This document shows, in pieces, positions 48,163 through 56,143 of a stretch of 64,000 bases of DNA. The notes beneath the pieces were generated by a model. That model ran no database searches, had not been told where the DNA came from, and saw only the letters and a list, made by a program, of their open reading frames with translations. Source of the DNA: Thermoplasmatota archaeon (lineage in GTDB: Archaea > Thermoplasmatota > Thermoplasmata > Thermoplasmatales > Thermoplasmataceae). Numbering within the stretch: the first letter of the stretch is position 1; each line of letters opens with the position of its first letter. The position numbers and the translations under genes were made by a program. Where the stretch lies: assembly GCA_023484105.1 (NCBI GenBank), contig JAMDBD010000009.1:62001-126000 (forward strand), in the 5' to 3' direction.

Positions 48163-49743
48163 ATGCCCTCCTCTGAAAAAATTGAAATCATGTCCAGTAA
48201 GGAACCAAGACTAAGAAAAAACGAGGTAGGGGTCTGGGGTGCCATTGCCGAGGAGATTGCCGCAATGGCACCTGCCTGCGATACTGTGGCCTTTATAACC
48301 TCTGCAGCTGCATTTGCATTTTTTCTGACACCTCTTGCCTTTCTGATTGCCACTCTGACAATGTTCCTTGAGGTGAATACGCTTTACCACCTCTCAAAGA
48401 GGCATGCAAGTGCAGGAGGTTATTATGGATATATTGGCACAGCCTATGGTGCAACGCCCGCAATAACCTCAGGTTTTCTCTATGTAATGTATCAGATCGC
48501 CAGCACCGCAGCTATTCCTGTCTATGTTGCCGGAGTTGTTCTTCCTGGCGTCCTTTCCTTATTTCTACATATTAGCCTGCCTGGCTGGATATGGATACCC
48601 TTCATCCTTGTCTTTATAGTTGTACCTATAATGCTGGCTATTTTTGGAATAAGGCCACAGATGAAATACGTCAGGATAGCAGCATTCTTTGAGGTTATTT
48701 TTCTGGCGGTGATCTCAGCAATAATTATATTAATGGCGAAGGACAACACCCTTCAGGTTTTCAATCCCTTCACAAGCAGCAGAGACTTCAATGCTGTAGG
48801 TGGACCACTCAGTGGTCTGGGACTCGGCATGATATTTGGACTCACAAGTTTCATAGGTTACGGTGGATCGGCCCCTCTTGGTGAGGAAGCTGTGAACAGC
48901 AGGGCAATTACCAAGAGTCTTGTATTCGGTCTGTTGATAGTTGGGGTGGTTCTCACAGAGGTGGCTTATGCGCTCACTGTTGGATGGGGTGTTTCCTTGA
49001 TGAACACCTTTGCAAAACAGAATATTCCAGGCATTCTTGTTGCAACAGCATACACTGGCGTAGCTGGAGGAGTCATGCTTTCAATGGTAGCCTTTAACTC
49101 GGCGTTTTCGGACTCCGTGGCAATGCAATCCAACGCCGGAAGAGTATACTTTGCGATGGGACGGGATGGGGTTCTTCCAAGATATTTTGCGCAACTTCAT
49201 GAGAAGTACGTTACCCCGCACAAGGCTCTGATATTCATTGCAACGTTAGCTTCATTCCTTGCAATAGGAGGGACATTTCTGATCACCTCCCTGATGAATA
49301 TACCGGTAACAAAGATGCTGTTTTCATCCGCTACAGGATCAGATGTGAGCGCCGGTCTGAGCACATCCTTTGATTTTCTGACCACTCTGGCCCTCTTTGG
49401 TCTCATAGTTACTCATATCCTGCTGAACACCAGCGTGATGACGCTCTTCTACCGACTTAAGGAAAAACACACAGGACTTCATGCAGCGCTACATATCACG
49501 GAACACTATGTTCTTCCTGTTATAGCAACGGCAATATTCATATTCGTCCTCTATGAATCGCTAATACCGCCAGTCTTTCCCATAACCGAAGCCGTGATCG
49601 CTGCAGTTATGTATCTTGTCTTCGCTGTGGTATTTGCAGTCAGGACAGTAAAATTGAAACCTGATGTTGCGGCAAGGGCTGGAAAATCTGTGAATCTCGT
49701 TGAGGAGGAAAAACTTGCAATGCTTGAGAAGGAGGCGAATTAA
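48163..49743 (+). CDS. APC-family amino acid permease
   Basis: A 526-residue transporter with about twelve membrane helices. The N-terminal GVWGAIAEEIAAMAPACDT helix 1 region and FIGYGGSAPLGEEAVNSRAI (the conserved GxExxxP-like helix 6/7 region) place it among amino acid/polyamine antiporters. The C-terminal 30 residues are cytoplasmic and charged. An AAGGTGAATT ribosome site precedes ATG 48163. A TATA (TAAATTATATT, 48110-48120) implies a 20-25 nt leader. Substrate unknown. The next gene begins 1 bp after its stop. Confidence 0.85.
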   Translation: MPSSEKIEIMSSKEPRLRKNEVGVWGAIAEEIAAMAPACDTVAFITSAAAFAFFLTPLAFLIATLTMFLEVNTLYHLSKRHASAGGYYGYIGTAYGATPAITSGFLYVMYQIASTAAIPVYVAGVVLPGVLSLFLHISLPGWIWIPFILVFIVVPIMLAIFGIRPQMKYVRIAAFFEVIFLAVISAIIILMAKDNTLQVFNPFTSSRDFNAVGGPLSGLGLGMIFGLTSFIGYGGSAPLGEEAVNSRAITKSLVFGLLIVGVVLTEVAYALTVGWGVSLMNTFAKQNIPGILVATAYTGVAGGVMLSMVAFNSAFSDSVAMQSNAGRVYFAMGRDGVLPRYFAQLHEKYVTPHKALIFIATLASFLAIGGTFLITSLMNIPVTKMLFSSATGSDVSAGLSTSFDFLTTLALFGLIVTHILLNTSVMTLFYRLKEKHTGLHAALHITEHYVLPVIATAIFIFVLYESLIPPVFPITEAVIAAVMYLVFAVVFAVRTVKLKPDVAARAGKSVNLVEEEKLAMLEKEAN

Positions 49744-49744
49744 C

Positions 49745-50041
49745 ATGTCTTCGATACCTGGGGGTTCTGAATCAGGGAACATTCGGATGGACCTAGCATT
49801 CTATCTCGGTAAAAAAGGCGTGCTTAGGCTCAACAGTGAAAAACTCACGTTTACGCCTCATAAGGGAGAGTCTGTTCAGGTTGATTTGGTGCAGATACAA
49901 AGGATCAGTTTTGAAAAAACCGCAATGGTGACATCCACATTGTTTGTAAACGACATGGAGATAACCGTATGCAGAGCTCATCTCTGGTATCAGGACATTG
50001 TTTCTTTGATTAAGTTAAGAACTGCAAAATCAATAATTTAG
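49745..50041 (+). CDS. small PH-like protein in the permease operon
   Basis: A 98-residue protein with alternating beta-strand pattern (MDLAFYLGKKGVLRLNSE, then LTFTPHKGESVQVDLVQIQ) and a C-terminal helix (HLWYQDIVSLIKLR), as in small PH/GRAM-type domains. I do not recognise a specific family. GGAGG lies 12 bp before ATG 49745 inside the permease gene, and the ATG is 1 bp after its stop, so both are translated from one message. It may modulate the permease, which is inference from position. Confidence 0.6.
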   Translation: MSSIPGGSESGNIRMDLAFYLGKKGVLRLNSEKLTFTPHKGESVQVDLVQIQRISFEKTAMVTSTLFVNDMEITVCRAHLWYQDIVSLIKLRTAKSII

Positions 50042-50342
50042 AATTTCGTTCATTCCTGGCAGAGGTATGTTTTTTCTTCCTACAAAATGGATCTCTTGTG
50101 TTTAGAGAAAGTGGACCTCTTTGATTTTGTGGGGTAAATGAACCCCATACCTCTTCTCAGTGTGGAGTGCGCTGAATGCAAATGCTCTTAATTCCCACTA
50201 GACTGGCCTGAGCATTGGTTAGCTTGAAAGAGAATGGGTATGCTCCCTTATCTGAAAAAATTCCATCACTTTGCTTGCTCCCAGAATGTTGAAGAGCCAC
50301 AATATTATTATACTTATGATAACCATTTATACTGTAGAATAT
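50042..50342. other. non-coding gap with hairpins
   Basis: No credible ORF. Hairpin-forming stretches include ACAAAAT...ATTTTGT enclosing a TCTCT/AGAGA stem (about 50081-50138), and TGGGGT/ACCCCA with a six-base loop just after it. These may end the permease transcript or form a small RNA. The TATA-like TTATTATAC near 50306-50314 probably serves the zinc-ribbon protein that follows. Confidence 0.35.
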
Positions 50343-50582
50343 ATGGTAAGTTTAAAATTTGGCGTTTGCAAAAACTGCGACCACGAACTGGTTTTTTATG
50401 AAGGTCAATGGAAACATCACATTACCAGGGCAAAACTATACCATGTGCCGCACTGGCCAGCAGGCCATGTTATAACCATAGAGTGCAAGAGAGACCCATG
50501 CAAGTGTTCAATGCCAGAACTTGATGAATCAAAGGAACAGAAATCAAGGATGGTCTTACTGGATAGCCATCCGGAGAGGTAG
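50343..50582 (+). CDS. small cysteine-rich (zinc-ribbon-like) protein
   Basis: A 79-residue protein with CKNC near the N-terminus and CKRDPCKC in the second half, together able to bind a zinc ion. Histidines cluster in WKHHITRAKLYHVPHW. Function unknown; such proteins often bind nucleic acid or protein. The start ATG 50343 (MVSLKFG) is favoured because of the TATA-like element 25-35 bp upstream, though two ATGs further upstream are in frame. A 63-residue membrane protein follows. Confidence 0.55.
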   Translation: MVSLKFGVCKNCDHELVFYEGQWKHHITRAKLYHVPHWPAGHVITIECKRDPCKCSMPELDESKEQKSRMVLLDSHPER

Positions 50583-50618
50583 GGGAAGATCATTCTGTTA
50601 TACACTGTAAACAGGATA

Positions 50619-50810
50619 ATGACTGCCGCCATATATATAGGCATACTGGCTCTTCTTACTGTACCAATTGGGTTATATTTCTATTACTCTGGGGTGTACA
50701 CAGACAGCACATCAAACATCTTCAGGATGGGGGAGTCGCTATTTGTAATGTCTCTAATTTTTCTCATTGTTGGCTGGATATACAAAGTCAGAAAAGATAA
50801 ATCTAATTAA
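50619..50810 (+). CDS. small two-helix membrane protein
   Basis: A 63-residue protein with two hydrophobic helices (AIYIGILALLTVPIGLYFYY and LFVMSLIFLIVGWIY) and a basic C-terminus (KVRKDKSN), giving an in-in topology. No family recognised. It lies 36 bp after the zinc-ribbon gene. Real coding is supported by the clean hydrophobic pattern and charged ends, but not by homology. Confidence 0.5.
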   Translation: MTAAIYIGILALLTVPIGLYFYYSGVYTDSTSNIFRMGESLFVMSLIFLIVGWIYKVRKDKSN

Positions 50811-51369
50811 ATATAAATTTGAGAATGAAGAATACAATGGCATAGGTGAAACAATAAAATCAGGAGTCAAGTCTCCTTTTTGGAATGGTTGAACAGCAAG
50901 ACACATACTGCATTCAAGCGTTCTGTTGGTTTCTAGGTGCAGAAATACAGGGGTACGATCATATATCTGGTGGCAGGAGGATTTTGGCCACCTCCAGAAT
51001 GTTTGAGAGATCCGAGAAAGTAAATTTAGTGATTTTTACTCTTTTAAGATGTCAGCAATGCACCCGAAAACCTGGATTTTTTCCTAGGAGATTTGCCTTT
51101 GTATATAATGCCACATCTCCAGAAATGAACTGGTAGACTTTCAGTCAAAATTTACTCTGCGATCCAATTCCCAATGCGTTGAACAGATCCTTAAGAACTT
51201 TCTATGTGATCATCAGAAGCCGGTATTCATGGCATGCTTAAGACAACGATATGTTTGAAAGGCGCACACTTTTTCTGTATCTATAATTATCAACACAAAA
51301 GTTGAAGAAATCTCTATGGGATTATTCTGCGATCACTTTAAAAAAGGATTAACCGTGGGTTCAAACTCC
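50811..51369. other. 559-bp region without a recognisable gene
   Basis: I see no convincing coding sequence. An 83-codon frame (50885-51136) has unlikely composition. The minus strand near 51140-51260 reads, with two stops, fragments such as KFLRICSTHWELDRR that could be remains of a decayed gene. A GGTGGC/GCCACC hairpin lies near 50970. Probably a gene-remnant region. Confidence 0.35.
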
Positions 51370-53058
51370 TCAGTTCTCTCCTGTGGCATTTGCAGGAGTC
51401 TTTATTATTGCATAATTTGTCGGAAACTGATAGTTGGTTCCATCTACATTGATATCAGAAGGCGTATACCAGTTGTAGACTGCAACTGGAGAGCCTTCCG
51501 TTGTGTTACCAAAATTCTTAACAACGCCCCCATACATGAAAGTTGAACTGGTTACACTGAGAACTCCACTCTCGAACAAAGCCGCAACAGATACACCAAA
51601 ACCTACGAGTGACACAAAGAGCGCAGCCATATCAACGTCTTCCCCATACGGAAAAGCTGCCAGTGCCAGACCCACTCCTGCAAGGCTGACAAGTAGTCCT
51701 ATAACGCTCGTTATTTCTCCCTCCAGATTTGATGTTGTTGCGCTAATGCTTGTGTAAATGGTATTCCATTGCACTGCACCTCCAACATCAAGTTTTGTTA
51801 TGTAAGAAATTTCATCAGGATTTCCCCATAATTCTTTTGAATCAGATCCATTGAAGTAGATCCCAAATGCTTGCTGGTATCTCTGCTGCAATGATAGATC
51901 AGGGAATGTTGTATTATTGTATTTTTTGAGATTAATATAGCCTGCATAGTAGCTTGAAATGTGAAATTGATCTCCTGATTCGTTCAGTGAAGTTATTGCG
52001 AGATCAGTGGAATACTTATTACTTGTATTTACCACATTACCGAATGGCCCGTACTCAACCCACTGGTATCTCCAGATTGTAGCATTGCCTTCGATTGTGA
52101 GTACCGCGTCGTATCTGGTCAGGTTAGAACCGTAGACTGTTAATGACATATTAGAACCACTCACCAGCCCAGAAGCATAAACAGCACTCGTTCCAATTGA
52201 ATATGATTTCGTTCCACTGTAGTCGTAGGATTTGGCCATGCTGAATTTTGTGCTATAGTAGGTACTTCCCATGTACACAGAATTTCCAATCATAGTGTTA
52301 AGTCCCTTCTCTGTTGAGTTGAGATATGATATTGGTATTTCAGCATTTATGAATGACGTTTCACCGATTAGTTTCCATGTCCAGTAGTATCCGCTACCAC
52401 CGGGATATGGGAGTCTATCAGGTGTATACTGAACTCCATCGGAATTGCCGGCATTTGTAATTCCCGCTAGCGTGGTATTACCGATGCCATAGATCGGTGT
52501 ATTCAGAACTGGAATTTCATTTGATGGTACAGTGAAGTATGGAGTACTTTTCAGATCGGGATGGATATCAGATTGCATTACACTTCCATTGGTTACAGAA
52601 AATGGATTGTATGGGATGGCATGGGTCTCAGTGTATACGAAATCATATGAGGAACCATTAGAAGCAAAGTAAGAAACCACTGCGATTAATGATGTTGCAC
52701 CATCATGAATTCTTCCAAAATACTCCTTCCAGTCATTTTCTATTTTCATAAAATATGCAGGAAGTCTGAATGACGAATGCCATGAACTGTTTATCCACAG
52801 CGTAACCATGGGTGAAATATTAGCAACAACATTGTATGATGGCCCATCCGAAAAGGGATGATACACAGGCCATATCTCAATAAGAGCACCAAAGAAACTG
52901 TATGATCCGGATACTGCAGCAGCCGAAGGAACAGATGAGGGAGAAATCGACATATTCAATGTTATATTGCTCATTGGAATTTCTGAATGTGTTCGTGTTC
53001 CTGAATTCCTATTCGTCAGGTTTGAGGAAATAACAAAGGCGCTTCCTACCATTATCAA
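51370..53058 (-). CDS. secreted surface protein, 5' end out of frame with its signal peptide
   Basis: A 562-residue Asn/Ser/Tyr-rich extracellular-type protein with many N-glycosylation sequons and, near residues 455-505, two hydrophobic segments (VIGLLVSLAGVGLALAAF and MAALFVSLVGFGVSVAALF) that could form a membrane hairpin. The only in-frame start is TTG 53058, which gives a truncated hydrophobic N-terminus. A GTG at 53107 opens MELSKRKK; if the A7 run (53084-53090) had one base fewer it would continue as VSIAVLFSLIMVGSAFV, a perfect signal peptide. So the gene is frameshifted, slippery or phase-variable here. Family unknown. Confidence 0.6.
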   Translation of the reverse strand: MIMVGSAFVISSNLTNRNSGTRTHSEIPMSNITLNMSISPSSVPSAAAVSGSYSFFGALIEIWPVYHPFSDGPSYNVVANISPMVTLWINSSWHSSFRLPAYFMKIENDWKEYFGRIHDGATSLIAVVSYFASNGSSYDFVYTETHAIPYNPFSVTNGSVMQSDIHPDLKSTPYFTVPSNEIPVLNTPIYGIGNTTLAGITNAGNSDGVQYTPDRLPYPGGSGYYWTWKLIGETSFINAEIPISYLNSTEKGLNTMIGNSVYMGSTYYSTKFSMAKSYDYSGTKSYSIGTSAVYASGLVSGSNMSLTVYGSNLTRYDAVLTIEGNATIWRYQWVEYGPFGNVVNTSNKYSTDLAITSLNESGDQFHISSYYAGYINLKKYNNTTFPDLSLQQRYQQAFGIYFNGSDSKELWGNPDEISYITKLDVGGAVQWNTIYTSISATTSNLEGEITSVIGLLVSLAGVGLALAAFPYGEDVDMAALFVSLVGFGVSVAALFESGVLSVTSSTFMYGGVVKNFGNTTEGSPVAVYNWYTPSDINVDGTNYQFPTNYAIIKTPANATGEN

Positions 53059-53107
53059 TGAAAAGAGTACTGCGATGGAAACCTTTTTTTCTTTTTGAAA
53101 GCTCCAC

Positions 53108-53399
53108 CTTTATTGCCTTAATAATCAAACCATGTATTCATACATATTTTGTTTGTGCCACTACCCAGTTGAACGAATATCCATAGATCCAATTATATGT
53201 CTATTATTTTCACATTTCTTTATTCTGATCGCTAGTTTAGAAATTTTACTTTTCCCTTTGCTCACTTTGCTATTAGTGGCTTTCTTGCCATGTTTTTGTA
53301 TAATGGTATGTTAAGAACACATATGAATAGGCAATAACCACACTTAATTTCTAGGAGCACTCAAGCTTTATTTAGCAGTCATATTTTACTTCCGATGGA
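53108..53399. other. AT-rich divergent intergenic region
   Basis: Spacer between the surface-protein gene and the HxlR regulator. It holds a minus-strand TATA-like AAAATATGTA about 38 nt from GTG 53107. A plus-strand open frame (53132-53314) is composed of hydrophobic codons from T-rich DNA and is not credible. I see nothing else in it. Confidence 0.4.
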
Positions 53400-53428
53400 A
53401 TATCAACTGTAGATAATATAGTTGATAT
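53400..53428. promoter_or_regulatory. 9-bp dyad upstream of the HxlR gene (candidate operator)
   Basis: ATATCAACT (53400-53408) and AGTTGATAT (53420-53428) are perfect inverted repeats separated by 11 bp. They sit just upstream of the TATA box (53441-53452), a good position for autoregulation by the dimeric HxlR protein. Confidence 0.5.
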
Positions 53429-53440
53429 ATAATCGATATC

Positions 53441-53452
53441 TTTTTATTTTAA
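53441..53452 (+). promoter_or_regulatory. TATA element for the HxlR gene
   Basis: TTTTTATTTTAA is centred 26 nt before ATG 53473 and fixes that start. Confidence 0.5.
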
Positions 53453-53472
53453 GAAAATATTCGCGTACTGAA

Positions 53473-53850
53473 ATGGAGAAGCAAATATATGGTATTCAGC
53501 AAGATCAAACATGCCCGATAGTTGAAGCTATCCGCGTTGTTGGAAATGAAAACGATCTGATTGTGATACGACATCTAATCGAATCAGATTTAGGCTTCAA
53601 CGATCTTCTGCACAGGTTCAACGGAATAAGCCCTAAAACTCTTTCGATGAGTCTTAAGAGGCTCCAGGAGAGAGGTTTAATCACAAGAACAGTGATTTCC
53701 ACACAGCCTTTCAGGATCAGATATTCTCTCACTGAGAAAGGCAGGGATCTGCAGCCTGTTCTCACCAATCTGAGGGACTGGGGGAATAAGTGGGTTCTAA
53801 ACTCGCCGGAAGGCGGGATGTGCAATGATATGCAACCCGAACTTTACTGA
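53473..53850 (+). CDS. HxlR-family winged-helix regulator
   Basis: A 125-residue transcription factor. The HxlR/DUF24 signature is present: CPIVEAIRVVGNENDLIVIR, then LGFNDLLHRFNGISPKTLSM, SLKRLQERGLITR and RYSLTEKGRDLQPVL. The N-terminal Cys (in TCPI) is at the position used for redox sensing in some members. It is divergent from the surface-protein gene and has a dyad just upstream of its own promoter. Autoregulation and control of the surface gene are plausible. Confidence 0.85.
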   Translation: MEKQIYGIQQDQTCPIVEAIRVVGNENDLIVIRHLIESDLGFNDLLHRFNGISPKTLSMSLKRLQERGLITRTVISTQPFRIRYSLTEKGRDLQPVLTNLRDWGNKWVLNSPEGGMCNDMQPELY

Positions 53851-53943
53851 AGTGAGTGTTCATTGATACCTTTTATAATTCCAATCGAATTCTCTAGCCA
53901 AAGATTATTAAGCAATTGAGTAAAATATTAATAAGTTTACGCA

Positions 53944-53956
53944 ATATTTATATATA
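53944..53956 (+). promoter_or_regulatory. TATA element for gar1-tfb
   Basis: ATATTTATATATA is centred 28 nt before the gar1 ATG at 53979. Confidence 0.55.
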
Positions 53957-53978
53957 GATATGGAATACTGGAAAACCG

Positions 53979-54197
53979 ATGGAAAGAGAGGCCAGTGTAA
54001 TAAACAGAAATGGAGATGAAATGCTTATATCTCTGAGGGGGCTTGTAAACCTATATGAAAAAGTCTTCGACGGGAGAAAGAGGCCAATAGGAAAGATAGT
54101 TCGTATATTGGGGCCAGTGTCTTCTCCTATGGCCGTTTTGAAGCTGTTTGATCCAAAGAACACTGAGAATAACATCCAGTCGGTCTATTTGAGGTGA
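53979..54197 (+). CDS. gar1: H/ACA RNP protein Gar1
   Basis: A 72-residue core protein of the H/ACA guide RNP that pseudouridylates RNA. The small beta-barrel is recognised by [20 protein letters not shown] and the family signature [15 protein letters not shown]. It lacks the glycine/arginine-rich tails of eukaryotic Gar1, as expected in archaea. Its stop overlaps the start of the TFB gene, a pairing known from other archaea. Confidence 0.88.
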   Translation: MEREASVINRNGDEMLISLRGLVNLYEKVFDGRKRPIGKIVRILGPVSSPMAVLKLFDPKNTENNIQSVYLR

Positions 54198-55144
54198 TAA
54201 ATTTGGAGGAAAAGGGGAAGAAGGAGAGGAAAACCGAAGAAATTGCCAAGTGTCCGGAATGCGGTTCAACCCAGTTGATAAGGGATTATGAGAGAGGAGA
54301 ACTGATATGTAACAACTGTGGTATTGTCATCGACGATAACTTCATAGATCAGGGTCCTGAATGGAGAGCATTCGATTCTGAGCAGAACGATTCCAGATCC
54401 AGGGCTGGATCACCAATGACGTTTACGATACACGACAAGGGTCTGTCAACGGACATCTCATGGAAAAATAAAGATTCATATGGTAAGTCAATTCCGACCA
54501 GAAACAGAGCACAGCTTTACCGGCTGAGGAAGTGGCAGAAGAGAATCAAGGTTTCAAACGCTGCTGAGAGGAACCTCTCACAGGCTCTTCAGGAGCTTGA
54601 GCGAATGTCGTCCAATCTGAGCATACCCAATGATGTCAGAGAGACTGCCGCGGTAATTTACAGAAAGGCTGTCAAGCAGAACATGATAAGAGGCAGAAGT
54701 ATAGAAGGAGTAGTGGCTGGTTCAATATATGCAGCCTGCAGACTCACAAATGTGCCAAGAACTCTCGATGAGATAGGATCCGTCACCAGAGTGAAGAAGA
54801 AAGAGATAGGAAGAACGTACCGTATAATGAGCCGGTATCTGAAGCTGAATATACTTCCTTCAAAACCAGATGACTATGTGAACAGGTTCTGCAGCAGGCT
54901 GAAACTTTCTCAGGAGGCAAGAAAGAAGGCACTTGATATCCTTAAAATGGCAAGGGACAACGATCTCACTTCAGGAAAGGGACCCACAGGTGTGGCTGCA
55001 GCCGCAATATACATAGCCTCTCTTCTCACAGGAGAAAGAAGAACGCAGAGGGCTGTGTCTGAAGTGGCTGGTGTCACTGAGGTGACCATAAGAAACCGTT
55101 ACAAGGAACTCACGGAGAAATTGCCTCTGGGAATACAGGATTAA
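54194..55144 (+). CDS. tfb: transcription initiation factor TFB
   Basis: A 316-residue TFIIB homologue. The N-terminal zinc ribbon has Cys20, Cys23, Cys39 and Cys42 (CPECGS and CNNCG). The B-reader/linker region follows ([18 protein letters not shown]), then two cyclin-like repeats (about 120-210 and 215-305) that bind TBP and the BRE. GTG 54194 overlaps the gar1 TGA; TTG 54203 is an alternative start. It is required for promoter recognition across the genome. Confidence 0.95.
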   Translation: MINLEEKGKKERKTEEIAKCPECGSTQLIRDYERGELICNNCGIVIDDNFIDQGPEWRAFDSEQNDSRSRAGSPMTFTIHDKGLSTDISWKNKDSYGKSIPTRNRAQLYRLRKWQKRIKVSNAAERNLSQALQELERMSSNLSIPNDVRETAAVIYRKAVKQNMIRGRSIEGVVAGSIYAACRLTNVPRTLDEIGSVTRVKKKEIGRTYRIMSRYLKLNILPSKPDDYVNRFCSRLKLSQEARKKALDILKMARDNDLTSGKGPTGVAAAAIYIASLLTGERRTQRAVSEVAGVTEVTIRNRYKELTEKLPLGIQD

Positions 55145-55365
55145 TCTGAAAGGAAGTTCTCAGCCTCCTCCACACTCTTCACTATCTCTGTGACGACTGA
55201 GTAGATGGAGGAGACCTTCAGATCATCTACCTGAAAAATTATCCTTCTTTCATCCAGACATTCGGCGATGACAGAAGTTCCGTTATCGGGTTCAATCGCC
55301 AAGAGAACGCTGGAGCACACTTCAGATCTGAGCTGGATTTCAAGTGAAAGTGAGACAGGTTTCAA
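55141..55365 (-). CDS. pcc1: KEOPS complex subunit Pcc1
   Basis: A 74-residue dimerising subunit of the KEOPS complex, which makes t6A37 in tRNA. The pattern [10 protein letters not shown] followed by the hallmark AIEPDN and [15 protein letters not shown] matches Pcc1. The TTG start at 55365 lies 42 bp from the divergent AlaX ATG, with TATA elements for both packed in the gap. Its stop overlaps the tfb stop region by four bases. Confidence 0.8.
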   Translation of the reverse strand: MKPVSLSLEIQLRSEVCSSVLLAIEPDNGTSVIAECLDERRIIFQVDDLKVSSIYSVVTEIVKSVEEAENFLSD

Positions 55366-55378
55366 CGCAACAAAAACT

Positions 55379-55392
55379 AATAAATAGTATTA
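55379..55392. promoter_or_regulatory. overlapping divergent TATA region (pcc1/alaX-like)
   Basis: AATAAATAGTATTA has TAAATAG about 26 nt before ATG 55408 on the plus strand and TAATAC about 26 nt before TTG 55365 on the minus strand. Confidence 0.45.
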
Positions 55393-55407
55393 AGGTTTCG
55401 CACACGG

Positions 55408-56127
55408 ATGCCAACAGAATTACTCTATCTGGATAACACCTATGGGAAGGAGTGTGAAAGCACCTGTACTATGGTCGAATTCACGGATCTTGTTGTTGAT
55501 AAGAGCATATTTTACCCTACAAGCTTTGGTCAGCCCAATGACAGGGGCACGGTCATCATCGATGGAAAAAGCTTTGAAATAGTGGATACCTGGATAGATG
55601 GCCTCTGGGTTCATCTGATGTCGCATGATACATACCCGCAGGACATAGTTGGAAAGAAGGTGAGCCAGAAAATCAACTGGGATCTTCGTTATTCGCGAAT
55701 GAGGTTCAGGGGTGCAATGTTCCTGATATCTGGCATTGCCTATAATGAAATAAAGTGTACTTCCAGAATAAACCAGACTTATGATGATCAGTCATGGGTT
55801 GATCTTATCACCGATGGGGACCTGACCGAGGATATTGTCAGAAATATTGAGGAGAAAGCGAATCAAATGGTCTCTGCCGGATTGCCGATTACCACAAGGT
55901 ATATTACACGGGAGGAGTTTGGCTCGAACCCTGATTCCATGTTTCTGAACAAAAATCAGATACCGGATTATGACAGAATAAGGGTGACGGAGATTGAAGG
56001 GCTCCCTTCGCAATTTGACATGGGAACTCAGGTAGCAAATACCAGTGAGATTGGAAAGGTAACTATCAAGACCACCCAGATCAAAGGAAAACTCAGCAAA
56101 AGGCTTGTGGTAAACTTAATACTGTGA
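55408..56127 (+). CDS. AlaX-type alanyl-tRNA editing protein with lost zinc site
   Basis: A 239-residue relative of AlaX-M, which removes mischarged Ser or Gly from tRNA-Ala. The fold motifs are clear: FYPTSFGQPNDRG (usually FYPxGGGQPxDxG), INWDLRYSRMR (IDWxxRxxxMR) and GTQVANTSEIG (GTHVxNTxEIG). The zinc ligands are not: the HxxxH histidines are Arg101 and Phe105, and the His of GTHV is Gln208. It may be a binding-only or repurposed protein. ATG 55408 has a TATA 26 nt upstream. The gene is otherwise intact, so it is not simply decaying. Confidence 0.78.
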   Translation: MPTELLYLDNTYGKECESTCTMVEFTDLVVDKSIFYPTSFGQPNDRGTVIIDGKSFEIVDTWIDGLWVHLMSHDTYPQDIVGKKVSQKINWDLRYSRMRFRGAMFLISGIAYNEIKCTSRINQTYDDQSWVDLITDGDLTEDIVRNIEEKANQMVSAGLPITTRYITREEFGSNPDSMFLNKNQIPDYDRIRVTEIEGLPSQFDMGTQVANTSEIGKVTIKTTQIKGKLSKRLVVNLIL

Positions 56128-56143
56128 AGGTAATTTCAAGCCA

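Noticed and set aside
50885-51136. 83-codon ORF
   Set aside because: Cys/Arg/Trp-rich composition unlike the neighbours, no start signals and no domain pattern.
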